From Rhea pennata (lineage: Eukaryota > Chordata > Aves > Rheiformes > Rheidae), in NCBI RefSeq assembly GCF_028389875.1, contig NC_084675.1:23150412-23214411 (forward strand): DNA of 64,000 nucleotides. Reading direction: 5' to 3'. Positions 51,901 to 63,500 of the stretch are shown here, one piece after another. The notes under the pieces were generated by a model. It worked only from the letters and a program-made list of their open reading frames with translations, ran no database searches and was not told the DNA's origin. A program made the translations under genes and the position numbers. The stretch's first letter is position 1; each line of letters opens with the position of its first letter.

Positions 51901-53390
51901 AAAGTAGTTTTCCACCCCGCTTGCTCACCCCACACCCCATTGCCTCTCTGCTTGCTCTGGCGCCATGATTAGCGCATGCGTGGCTCGTGGCCACCCCAAC
52001 CAAGAAGCACATGCATGCATCTCCTGCAGAAGATGCCTGGCTCACTGGCCGGAGAGCCAGCCAGGAAGTACGATCTTTCTAGGGGCATCAGCCCTTTACA
52101 GAGAAGATGTATACTATCTCTTTTACCTCATAGACAGGTCAAATAGCATACAATTTTTCAGCTGCTAATAGGCCAAAGAAATTGTTCATGCAACACCTTC
52201 AGCTCTTATTCCAGTTCTGCCTTGTGTTGTTACCCTTTGCATCACTAACAAAAGATTTTTTTTACTCGGGTGATATGTCCAGAATTAATACTTTGAAGGA
52301 CCGCTATCTGGATGCTCCTAATCTCCTCTGAGCAAAGGATTTTTTTTGTCCAAGTCTGCTGCACAGAAATCCGTAGTGGCACAACCACCTTCTGTTAGTT
52401 GGTAACTCCTATTTACGATTGCTGTAACTTATGAAATTGCAAAGCATTCCTGGGTGCCACAAGGAAATTTTCAGCTGCCAGCTGAATGATAGCATAATGA
52501 TTACGGTGAGATCCTTTGGAAGATTTTTAACTCAAGAGGATATTCATGTCTGCCTTGAAGCAAACAAACAATGCCTCACATGATGCTGTCTGCCTGCTCC
52601 ATTTGGCACGAGAGCAATGAGAGCAGAGGAAAAGGCCTGTGCAAGCACTGGGCACAGGCAGTGGAGAAACTTGCTTGGCATTTCTAATAGCCAGAATCAC
52701 AGCCTCTATTGGCAACAAAAAACAGCCATGGTGATTTGTCCAGGAGGCCTTAACAACCCATTCTGAGCACAATGCATGAGTGCCTTTGTTGTTTTGTGTG
52801 GAAACATGCAAACACCCAGAACTGTTCCCAGGCATTTCACTTACTTATTTTGAAGGAAGGAAAAATACTTTGCTTTATTTGTGGGTTCAGCCTGAGAAAT
52901 TTTCTTTCAGACACAATGAAGTAATATACTTGAAAACAAATATACCGACCACGCTGAACGGGCATCCGAACTATGGAGGGCTACAACGTGTGGTCTCCTG
53001 GGGAAACGGAACAGCCACAGCCAGACTGTAACGATTTAGGAAAAGGTCCTGCAGACCTCTGCTCTTGCGTGATGCAGACCCGGAGCAACCTCTCAGCCCC
53101 ATGCCTGGTTTTATTCTGGTGCAGTGAGCTGGTCACCAGGCATTACACTAGTCTGATGGCATCCACAGGGCAGGATTTGTAGGTGCTATTGTTGGCACTG
53201 CCCAGTTGTGCTCATACTGGCTGCCTTAACAGATGACAAGGTGACTTTTAAGAAAAACACGGAGAGCCTGAGTGAACAAATCCTTATATATGTAGAATAA
53301 GACTGGGTGCAAAACTGTGAACAGTAAGTATGTAACTGGAGCATAAATAGGAGATACAACAGAAAGAGAGGGTAGAGTCTGGTTACAAAT
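42990..53390. other. CYB5B-NFAT5 intergenic region
   Basis: About 10 kb with no gene recognised from the conserved block. It includes a small GC-rich patch at 44,085-44,160, a larger one at 45,600-46,660 (see separate entry) and a moderately GC-rich stretch at 49,500-50,200 where all frames are short. The rest is AT-rich single-copy-looking sequence. Distal regulatory elements of NFAT5 may lie here, but none can be picked out by eye. Confidence 0.45.
45600..46660 (-). other. GC-rich island with an exon-like segment on the minus strand
   Basis: The block is markedly GC- and CpG-richer than its AT-rich surroundings. On the minus strand a segment 46341-46222 is bounded by a plausible acceptor (CCCTACAG) and donor (GG|GTGCCA). 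One frame through it reads CQENLSITIRPLEKSL and continues with LQKRQQHDQL, an amphipathic helix-like peptide unlike the Pro/Arg/Ala-rich shadow frames around it. Upstream and downstream minus-strand frames (46,671-46,393; 45,936-45,517) are open but not recognisable. It may be an exon of an unannotated gene, a lncRNA promoter, or chance. Confidence 0.25.
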
Positions 53391-53394
53391 TAGC

Positions 53395-54090
53395 CTTTAA
53401 TCAGTACTGAAATCTGTAGACCTATTCCACTACTTCAGCACCATGCCCTCACTAAACGCCACAAATGACAGCCAAGTCATGCAGGGGATAGAGAAAGCCA
53501 GCACAGCTCTTGAGAGATTAAATCAGTATGTCTGGAATGAAGGAGATATCTAACTTCAAATAAAACTAAATGTGTACCACACAGTTGTCATCATTCTTCC
53601 GCCAGGCCGTGAAACTTGGATAACTTGCATTTGTCATGCCAAATGTAAATGCCACACGGACTGTCCTTGTGCCCTCGTATGTGTAAAATGGCAGAATGAA
53701 ATCCCAGCACTTAACTCATCAAAACACTACTCCCGCAAGCTCACCGAGGAAGATTCAGACACCTGGTGAGTATGTTAGCCAAAACACTGCCTGAAGTCAC
53801 TTTCTATGGCCAGTTAAAGGTGGTGAGCAGCTGAAAGGTGGACAGAGAAATGCTACTGAACACATCTCAAACACACCGTTGTTTGCCCACCACTGGTATC
53901 ATAACATGAGAAACTGTAAGTAAAATTGTCTGATGTGGTGAAAGCTCAGAAGTAAAACTGGACAGACATTGTACCACAAAAGATGCTTAAGGATGGAAAC
54001 AAAAGGAAAGTGGTGTGGATAACACCTGCACTGCGGCGTCAGACCAAAATATGCTCAAGGAGGGTTCTCGCCAGCCACTCAACCTGCAGC
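53395..54090 (+). mobile_element. Decayed non-CR1 LINE, C-terminal part of the RT polyprotein
   Basis: Conceptual translation, with frame changes, follows the C-terminal third of a widespread endonuclease-RT LINE type in order. It starts VLKSVDLFHYFSTM (family: K-S-V-D-K-F-x-Y-L-G-S-T). Then come IEKASTALERLNQYVWN (family: IGKA-x-x-x-x-x-RL-x-x-RVW), KLNVYHTVV with GRETWI (family: LYGSETWT), KWQNEIP (family: WQDKIPN), LPEVTFYGQLK, and GGEQLKGGQRN (family: GGQRKR). Near the end SRRVLASHSTC recalls the terminal zinc-finger region (RIGLxSHxRxC). At least two frame changes and one stop show it is dead and old. The clade is not assigned; it is not CR1. Confidence 0.7.
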
Positions 54091-54466
54091 TCAACAGACG
54101 ACTCCATCGGGAGGAGGCTTTCGTGAGTGACCCCAGAAGTCTCTGCAGGGTTTAGGTGGGCACTGGCCGCTACGGAGGAACTGTTCTCAGCGCAGCAAAG
54201 CTGACGGCCTGGGGGCATGCATGCCGGGGCTGCCCCTGGCGAGGCTCTGCTGGGATGACTGCAAGATTTAGAAAGCTACAGCGCTCTTGGAGAGCGACGC
54301 CGGCATCCGAGAGCAGGCGTGCAGCAAGGGCACGAGCAAGCCTTTCGGCGACGCCGTTCCCCAGTGGAAACTAGGCTGATGATACGCACCAGCTGCTCAC
54401 CACCTTTTCTTCATTTTTCACAGCTTTAATATTTGTTTAACACATCTGTCCACTCGCATGGTGTAA

Positions 54467-54493
54467 TTTTTTTTTTTTGGGGGGGGGAGGGGG
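54467..54493 (+). repeat. T12-G9 homopolymer junction
   Basis: Twelve T followed directly by nine G, then AGGGGG. It lies about 900 bp before the NFAT5 start and could form a quadruplex. It could also be an assembly or sequencing weak point. Confidence 0.85.
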
Positions 54494-54779
54494 TCACACA
54501 CCTTCCCCAGTTACAAAGCAGATTTTTATCACCCTGGAGCAGCAATTTTTAATCAGCACCGGCGACTCTTCCTTACCTCCTCCCCTCCTGCACTTTCTTA
54601 GTCAGGGAAACGGGTTTTAACCGGGGGGCTCCCAAACTCCCTCACCCTTCGCCTACGCGGGCTCCCGCGCTTCTCCAGATTACGCGGCTCCAGGAAACGC
54701 GCGTTCTTCAGGCACACACTAACTTTGCCTCGTTCAGCTCGAGCACCCCGTTGACGCTACTTTCCGCACCTCCTTCGCA

Positions 54780-55386
54780 TTCGCCCGGCTCCCCCTCGCC
54801 CCCTTCTAGACGCTTCCGCGCCCCCCGCCACCGCGGCGGCTCTTCCGGCCGGCGGCGCCCCCGCCCGCCGCGCGCAGGCGCCGGGTGGCGCGCGCGCCGC
54901 TCGCCCTCGCCGCGCTCCTCCCCGCCGCCGCGCGGCCCCGCGCTGCGCCGCATGCGCAGTGCGCCGCCGGCGGGGGCGGCCGGCGCCGCGCGCCCGCGGG
55001 GCCCTCCGCGCATGCGCGCGGCGCCCGGCCGGCGGGCTGTTCCGCCGGGGTGTCACGCCGCCCGCCGGCGGCGCGCGCCCCCCTGCGCGGAGCTCGCGCG
55101 GCGTGCGCAGGCGCGGAGCGGCGGCGGAGGGGGCGGTCGGGTGCGATCCGTTGGCAGCGGCCGGGTTCCTGTCAGCGGCGGCGCCCGGTCCCCCACGGCG
55201 CGCGGAGCCCCCGGCCTGGCCCGACCCGGTTCGATCCGTGGCCCGACAGTGCGGAGCGCCGCGCTCTCGCCTCCCGGCGTCTCCCCTCCCCAGCGCGGGG
55301 CGGCGGAGGCAGCGGCGCCCCCCTCCCGGCCCGGCCCCCCCCTCCTGCCGCCGCCCCCCTCGCCCCTGCCGGGCCGCGGAGCTGCG
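54780..55386 (+). promoter_or_regulatory. NFAT5 CpG-island promoter and 5' leader
   Basis: A very dense CpG island runs from about 54,780 to 55,960 and covers NFAT5 exon 1. There is no TATA box. GCATGCGC-type palindromic stretches occur at 54,949-54,957 and 55,008-55,018. The NFAT5 frame stays open upstream to an ATG at 54,751, with further in-frame ATGs at 54,951 and 55,009, but the composition (Pro/Arg/Ala) suggests that this is untranslated leader. Confidence 0.65.
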
Positions 55387-55459
55387 ATGCCCTCGGACTT
55401 CATCTCTCTGCTCAGCGCCGACCTCGACCTCGAGTCCCCCAAGTCGCTCTACTCCAAGG
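55387..55459 (+). CDS. NFAT5: NFAT5 (TonEBP), first coding exon only
   Basis: The exon encodes MPSDFISLLSADLDLESPK then SLYSK and ends in phase 1 before GTGAGT, the same sequence and phase as human exon 1 (human has SLYSR followed by ESVYD). NFAT5 is the Rel-family osmotic-stress transcription factor. It activates aldose reductase, osmolyte transporters and HSP70 genes, and also works in immune cells. This exon gives only the N-terminus. The Rel DNA-binding domain, dimerisation region and Gln-rich activation domain lie beyond the right edge. I searched the remaining 8.5 kb for exon 2 (ESVYDLLPKEL) and did not find it, consistent with the large first intron of the mammalian gene. Confidence 0.93.
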
Positions 55460-55534
55460 GTGAGTGAGGCGCGGGGCCGCGGCCGCCTGCGCCGTGAACC
55501 GCCGCGGCCGCGCGCGGGCCTGCCGCCGCCGCGC

Positions 55535-55558
55535 GAGCCCGAGCCCGAGCCCGAGCCC
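55535..55558. repeat. (GAGCCC)4 hexanucleotide repeat
   Basis: Four perfect GAGCCC units lie 76 bp inside NFAT5 intron 1, in the CpG island. Hexanucleotide GC repeats of this kind can vary in length. Confidence 0.9.
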
Positions 55559-56002
55559 GCGGGGGGCCCGGCCCGCGCCGCCGCCGCCGCCGCCGCGCCG
55601 CGATGCTCGGCGGCCGCCGGCCGGGAGGGGCCCCGCGGCGGCCCCGCGGCTGAGGTTTCGGCCGGGCTCCCCCGGCCGCATTCCTGGCCCGGCCGCGGCG
55701 GCCTCAAGAATGTGTCCCGACAGGTTCCTGGGCGCGGGGCCCGCGGCGGCCCCCGCGGGAGCGGCGCCGCGGCGGGGGGCTGCGCCGCGCTGCGCCCTGC
55801 CGGCGCCGGGCCCGCCGTGCGCCGCCGCCCGCGCCGCTCTCCGGCCGCTTCCCGCCGCAGCGCCGAGGCCCGCGGGTGGCGGCTCCGGCGCGGCGTGCGG
55901 GGCTGCCTGAAAGCTCTGCATGGCGCTTCCCGGAGGAGGGTTCCGGAGCAATAAGGAGCCTCGGAGAAAATTTTGATTTGGGTTAGAAATTGGCGAAGAG
56001 CC

Positions 56003-56027
56003 AAAAAAAAAAAAAAAAAAAAAAAAA
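56003..56027. repeat. Poly-A run of 25
   Basis: A25 at the outer edge of the NFAT5 CpG island, followed 12 bases later by a T11 run, so the two could pair as a hairpin in the pre-mRNA. Confidence 0.85.
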
Positions 56028-57487
56028 GGTACACGGTTAGTTTTTTTTTTCAGAATGGCGGTGAATTGCGGTACCAGATCCCGTCGTTACTCCGTGCATT
56101 AACGATCGGGAGGAGGGAGTGGATAGTAAAATGGCATCAATTTTGCATGGAAAGCGAAGACCACAAGAGAATGTCGGGAATGTTAAAAGTAAACTCACTG
56201 AATGCCTATTTTCATCTTTTGTGAATTTTAGGTTTGACAAGTGCGTGGTAATAGGGATAAGTGTATTAGGAGAAGTGCTAACTACTTAATTCTTGCTCTT
56301 ATTTAAAAGACAAAAACTCACTGCTAATAGTCTAATGAAAATATCTGTCCAGAAGACAACTGGCAGGAGCAACTTTGGGGGTGTATGACATGAGAAATGT
56401 ACTGTTTGCTATTCTTATTGCACTGAAATTAAAGTAGCTAAGCAGAGTTTAATTTTGCTTAAGGAAATATTAAAATTTTTGTGATTTTCTTTTTTTTGTG
56501 GAGGCTGATCATAAGATAAGATGTTTATTAATAGAGTTGTGTGTTACTAATGCTGAAGTTAAACCATTTAAAAAAAATAGTGCACTTCACAAAGTACTCT
56601 GAGTCCTTGTTATACTGTGCAGAGATCTCGATCAACATATAATAATTTCTGAATTGTTTTTAAGGATGTTAAAGACTCATTAATTTCTTTTTTTCTCATG
56701 TTATTATAGGGGAGTTAAGGCTATCCTGTTATTTAAAATACATATATTCCAGTTGGTTTCAGGTCTGGTGAGAAAGGAAGGGAGAGACTGTTTTTAAAGA
56801 AGGCTGTTCAGATCAAGAATTCTAGGAGATAAATGGTTGTTCTGATGAGTTTTTACTGTATGGGAAATTTGAAAAGTGTGCCTCATTAAAATAACTTGTA
56901 GAACTTTTAAAATAAAAAGGTTCCATGTAAAGTACTACAGCTCTTCAAGGATTCATGCTTAATTAAGCAGAACTTGTAAACTCAGCGATCCTACTGTGAA
57001 TTCTCTAGATTTTTAATCTTTTAACATTTAATGGAATGGATGAATGTCTGTGTTAGGTAGGTAGAGGATCTCAGACTATTAAATCAAGAGGGGTTTTTTT
57101 TGTTGTTTTATATTTAATCCTAGTGGCATTGATGTGGCTTCAGAGCTTAAAAAGGTCTTGAGAAAGATGTGTAGTGCTTAGGAGTGGTAAAAATGAATTT
57201 CTTGATGTAAAGAGACAAATAAAATGGCATTTGATAGAGGTGCCTAAACAGAATGATTCTAAAGAAGTTAAAGCAAGACTTTTCATATTTTCTCATAGTA
57301 AAAGATATTGAGGAGATGTTAAATTGAAATGCAATTCAGTTTAAATTAACATTTGGAACAAATGAAATATACTTTTACACAGTGAAGAATTAAACTATCC
57401 TTCTCTTTGCTGCAAGATACATTAGTAATATTCCAGCTGGATTTAGGGAAAGTTATTAATGATTATCTGATAATCAGAACACCCTAT

Positions 57488-57565
57488 ATTGTGTGTGTGT
57501 ATGTATATATAAAAATGCAAATATATATATGTGTGGGTGTGTATGTATATATGTGTGTGTATACT
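57488..57565. repeat. TG/TA compound microsatellite
   Basis: Mixed TGTG, TATA and TGTATG units over about 78 bp in NFAT5 intron 1. A similar shorter tract lies at 63307-63340. Confidence 0.8.
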
Positions 57566-60500
57566 TTACAACTCATCCTGGGAAAAATGCTCTGATTTAA
57601 TATATAAATACAATTAATGAAATTAAGAAAGCCCCAAATGCAGTGAGGAGGCTACAAGTATGCATTTGTGACCTGGTGTGTTAGGAGCATGTAGTTTTTT
57701 ATAATTGCTATCCTTTTAGAAATAGAGTTATCCTGCAGTTCAGGATCCTGTTTGCAGTCAGATTCAGTTATGACTTTTTTCCCTAGGTCCTCAGTTATGA
57801 AACTAACTGTGTGAACAGAATTGCATTCTTGTGTTCGCATCAGGCTGATTGCAGTTTAATGAATACCTGTCTTGTAAGTTTGTCAAGTACGATCATTTTG
57901 CTTTTTGGGAATAAAAACATTATGAAAGTGAGATAAGCTGTAAGATTGGAGTCTTTTCATGTATAATTAAGGTTTTCTAATGTTTGGACTTCAGTTTATT
58001 GAAATTAAAGTAGGTGAATTTTAGTGTGCTTATTAAAATGTTCTTACCTGCTCTTAAAAGAAAAGCTATATTTGAAAATCCCGTGAATTGAGATGTAGCT
58101 TATGCTATTACAGTTCTTCTTGTGATGCATGTTGGCAAGTTCCTTGAACAAACAGAGTCATGTCATTAGAAGGATGTACTGTCAGTATGCATTAAAATTT
58201 TGGCTTGTGTAGCCATTTCAGTTAAGATTTTTGTTTTTGTAGTCCTTTAAAAATGTTTGGCAAAACTTTTAAAAGCGCACAAGACCTAAGGTGAATAGTA
58301 ATACAAACAAAGCGAGTATCATTAATTTAAATTGATCTGATTGCCCAGAAGGGCTTGTAAAAATACGTATGTTTTGGTAATATGTTTGTTTTGGTTAGTC
58401 TCTGTCTCTCTTTGAGTTACCCCTTTTCACTCATACATAGCTTGGGAAAGAAATTTTTTTCTTTAAGTATTTTTTTAAATACTTTGTCTTTCAGATTTTT
58501 ACTCATTTGTTGTAATTTCATAAGCACTTCAAGCCTATATAAATCCACACTTGTTGAATTGCAGTCTTATCCTGTATCTTTTCCTTGCTGTTCTGCTGCT
58601 TTCAACCTTTATGTAGCTATGTAGCAAGTGGATTGGGGAACTATCATGTTAAAATTAGCTCAGCTTTTTCCTTCTTTTTACCCTGTCTAGTAACAAAAAC
58701 AACAAAGGAAAAAGGGAATAAAAATGTTGGTTTTGACTAGATCAGTATCCTAACCATGTTTACTCTGTGGCTTCATGAAGGCTTGTGTTAGCACGAGGAA
58801 GGGGCATGTGAAAACTAGCAGTAGTGAAGGGTGGGACTATTTCTTCAGCAACAGTGCCAGTTTATATTGGCTTAAAATGATAGTGAAACTGAAAATTGTT
58901 GGCCTCTGGAATAGGACTGGTTAGAGAAAGATAAAAAGAAATGCTACTTACTGATTCTTAGGCCTGTTGATGAAGCTCATCCCTACACCATGTGAGGAAC
59001 TGACTGGAGCTAAGGACTAAAAAGCCATCTTTTTATATATAATCAATATACATATATTTAAAAAAAAGTATATGTTCAGTGGCCATTGCAGAAGATGGTA
59101 TCTCCTAATAAGAAAAATAATGGAGATAACTGTAAATATCAATACAGAGAGGACAAGAAATAATTATATTCTAAATATTTTCAGCATTCAGAAATATAAT
59201 GAGTTTGCCTCATATCTTTACATAACATACTACCGTTTTTGAGATAAAACAACCAAAATGCATGTACTAATTAGTAATGTAGTAGAAAAATCACTGGAGC
59301 ATGAAACAAAACCTTGAGGCTAGTTGTTCTGTGGTTGAATATCATATGCAACATTCGCAACATTCAAATATAACAGCATTAGATATTCATTATAAACAGG
59401 CAGAAGTGAAAAAAATGATTACACCAACTCATCCAATGTCAGGCACTAAATCTGAACTGATTAAATGTGCCAATGTAGCTAATACGTTCATTAAAAAAAA
59501 ATAACATATTGCTTGTACTAATAAAGTCACATTTTCACTGGTAAAAGTAAGAGCAGAACTCTTTCCTATTTTTTTTTTCACCCTTTCTCAATTTACTACT
59601 TCACCTTGCTACTATATTTACAATATTACATTGCTACTGAATTACTGTAAAACTGTGAGGTTTTTTGGAATTTGGAAGCAACAAGAAAAGTTGCTAGTAA
59701 ATAGCAACAAGTGAGTAGAGCTTTAGCCCGGCAAATGTCATATAGTCAAAATTCAATTTCCTCTCCTTGCTGAAGTGTTAAACGACTGTAATCTGCTTGT
59801 GCTCACTGAGAATTGTTGATACAAGATGTATATTTTTTACTTACATTTTTTATTTAACTTTTTCTTTCTATAATCCAAGAGACTAATCCAGTCTCTGGTA
59901 GCACAGTGACTGAATTGTCGAAGAGGAATGAAGCAGAGGCTTTATAAAGATATTAAGACCCTACTCTTATTTTTGAGTTTCAGAACTTGTCTAGTAATAG
60001 AAATTCCTGGGAATAGAAATAATGCATGTTTTTTAGCTTGTCCTTTAGACCACAGAAGATGGCCATAGTGGACAAACAAGCACTGAGCATTACCATCAGT
60101 GACTGGGTTGTGTACTGCGGGAAAGAATGTTTTGTGCATCTGTCGCAGTATTCTTACAGCTACCTTCTGGATATTCGAATTTAAGTCAATTAGAAATTGA
60201 TTCTACCGTAATCCCTTAGATTTCGTTAGCATTGTAAATGTCTGATTGTACTTTGAATCTTCCTAGCCTATTGGCTTTAAAAACAGACTATGAAATATGT
60301 TACTGCAAAACAGTTATACATAATATGGAGGAACCCCCTCCCACTGCAGTTTGAATATTTGTTCCAGTGACAGTGCTGTTTAAGCAGGCCTTTTTTCCTG
60401 CAGTCTGCCGTCATGTACAGCTCCCCCAGTTGTGCCAGCGCTATTGTTTTTTGTGGCTGCAAGGTGAATGAGATTGGGAGAACAATCTAGAACGAGTAAA

Positions 60501-63500
60501 TTATTTTTGATAGAATATTTACTGCAGGTCTAGTTTACTGGTCTAGTTCAGTATGCAGCTGCACAAATGGTGGTATTAGGACAAGAGATGGGATCTTGAG
60601 TGGCTGGGATTAAGTGGTGGTGAAAGTAGCAGATGAGGTAGACCTGTTAAACTGGCTCTGCCACAGAAAGAGATACTCCTCTAAATGAGTCTTCCATTGC
60701 ATTCACTGTGCCTATGTCCTTATGCAGAGACAAGGAAAACCTCACTTCCTAACTGGGTTGGTTTCTTGAGGATCTGGTAGGGAGCATCTTTCTGAGCTCT
60801 GGTAATCAGGTCGAGATGTTGTGGAATCTTCTCTGCAGAAAGTGTTGAAGAGCATCATGCAATTTCTGTTTTACAATCTACTTTTCTTACATGTTTGTAT
60901 TTGAGTGTAAATGCATGATGTGGATCAAGGAGTAGTTCAGATGAATTAAGTAATTCTTCAGTTCTAAAACTAGCTAGGCTTTTTGTGGTCAATTTTACTT
61001 TTTTATTTTTAAGATACTTTATTTAGTTTGTGAAAATTATGGGGTTTTCCATCAGAGAATCTGCATATATTGCTCAATTCTATTGTCCTATTGTAATTTA
61101 GGTATTCAAAGAAACTGTAATTGGAGAGAATATAGTTGAGTCTCATGGAAGAATTTGAATATTGACATGAGGAGCTTGAACTATGCTTAATTTAGTGAGA
61201 CCTAGGCATGAATACAGCAAGTGCCACAGTAGCACGTGCAGTGGTCTAATTTGGAAGGAAATAGGCTATGGTACTTTGTGTTGGTTCATATTTTTCCTAA
61301 GTAAGTGATGATGTTGAAGACCGAAGATCATGAATGTGTGGTTCCCTATGATCAAATGCATTGAGTTCAGACTTCTTTCTGGTGCAAATTCAAGTGAGTT
61401 AATTTTATAGCTGTGGCTCTTTATCCAGTAATGTTGAAAAGTCCACAGGGACCCAGATGTTGGAAAGTTGTTTAAGTTAGTGTGCAGATATTTCTGGTTA
61501 TTAACATGCTACAGAGAAAGAAAGTCCTTCTCAGTACCTTCTTTCCTTTCACCTTCCATCTTTCTTTTTTCAGTTAATCATGTCCTCATTGATGAAAGGT
61601 TATGCCACACAGCATCACTCGCACTTTGTTTCTTTTTGAAAAGTTCTCTGCAAAGTTTTGAAGTTTACTATAGAATGGTGATTTGAGAATTTGTAGATTT
61701 CAAAAGCATTAGGGTGAGGAGTACTGCTTGAATTGGTTTGGCAGCTTGATATATGAAACCTGTTGTAGCTACTTGTAAGGGAAATCTATAGAATATTGCT
61801 TTTTAATATAGACAAGAAGTATTTTTTTTCCCTGTTTCCCACATTATAGGTTAAAATTTTTCAATTTTCATAAAGCAGCTGATCTTTCTTGGTGTATTTA
61901 AGTTTTCAGCAAAGTATTTGCTTTCTGTGGTCTTCTGGTTAAAATGATTATCAGATTTTGTATTAAAAAATCTATGGAGCCTTTATCTGATTGTTATGCC
62001 AGTACACAAATTACTTAGTTTTAGGTGGAAATGTACTTTTTTAAGCAAGAGAAAATGAAGAAGTTGTATCGTTGCCTTTTTATATAAGAAGAAATTGCCC
62101 TGAACTCATTTTGAAGATAAGATATGCCTGTAAACCTAGTAGAAATTGGTGAGTGGCCAAAGTGCAGGTGAAGTAAAGGTATGTGGTTGTATCTGTACAG
62201 CTTATCACATGTGTTATCTTCTCTGTGTTTATGTAAAGAGTAAACTGTTGAGGTTGAACATTCAGACAAGTTTTGGCTTTCTCATCAACATGTGCAGCAA
62301 TTATTTCAGGAACTGACTGAAATGAACTTTCAGGTCTCTCTCAATTCTGTGGTACCATCTGATTCTGCTGGGCACATAGTAAAAAATTTGAGTAACTGCT
62401 ATTTCCAAAAGCATGCAGTGTTTTAAGTGTTTGAAGTGTTCAGTATTAGTTACTTTGTTATGAACTCTTGTAGTTCTTGGTGATCTGTGTGTTATCACTA
62501 CACTAGACAAAGAAGAATGTTTTCACTATTTATATAAATGGCCTGTGAACAATCTCTCTGCCTTTCCCATTGATCAGTTGTCCCTACAGCAGTTGGAGAG
62601 CTTTTGCAGTTGCTTTGTAAATAACTAGGAAGGATTTCAGGCCACCTTACAAAGTCTATAAAACAAAGTATTATGCAAAGTAATGCAAAGCTTTGATATT
62701 AAAAGCAAACTTGAGCTGTGGTGGAGTTCAGGCTATTTTATCTGTTTGGCAGAAAAAAGGGAGATAGATAGCAATTGATATTAATACACAGACAAAATGA
62801 AGCATGTAGAAAAGAAAGAGATCTAAAGACGGTCGTAAAAAGTTCTAAAATGCTGGAGTTTCAGTCCAGTTCAGAAAAGCTGACCCTTATAAGCCTGTTG
62901 TTTCAGTGTCATTGTCAACAGATCTGATTTTTGTGTGGATTTGCTGAGCAGAAGAATCTGTAAGTTTTGATAGTGGCACTATGGAGTGATTGGAAAGTAA
63001 TAAACTGCACGGTTCAGTAGTTTCAATTAACTGATGAAAATTTCTGTTTTCTTGTGCAAAGGGAACTAAGTCTACTAATTCAGCTATTAACTGATAGCTG
63101 TTGTGCAGACTACTTCCTAAGATGGGGCAGGAAGACATATGTTGTATAAGTATGTGACAGTCTGTCTCCGTTAAAATTGTATTTCACTCCTCAGTGCTTT
63201 TACTCAGATAGTGTTGTTGGCAGCAGCAGCTCCTCCTGAACTGAGTGTCGTAGCAGAAGTCATGCCAAACAACATGGTGTACATACAAATATATTTGTAA
63301 CGTATGCATGTGTGTATATATGTATATATAGATGTATATATAATAATATGTTTCACATTTTCACTATATTTAACTATTTGGGGTGCAACAGGACTATCTA
63401 CTGTCTTAAATTTTAAGTTCTTTTTTGGCTCTTGTTTAGTTTTTGAATTAAGCAAGAAATTCCACAATCTGATTGTATGTTTGATGAAAAAATATTTCTG

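Noticed and set aside
54757-56034. 425-codon minus-strand open frame over the NFAT5 island
   Set aside because: Arg/Ala/Pro/Gly composition from the CpG island, antisense to NFAT5 exon 1, no conserved motif.
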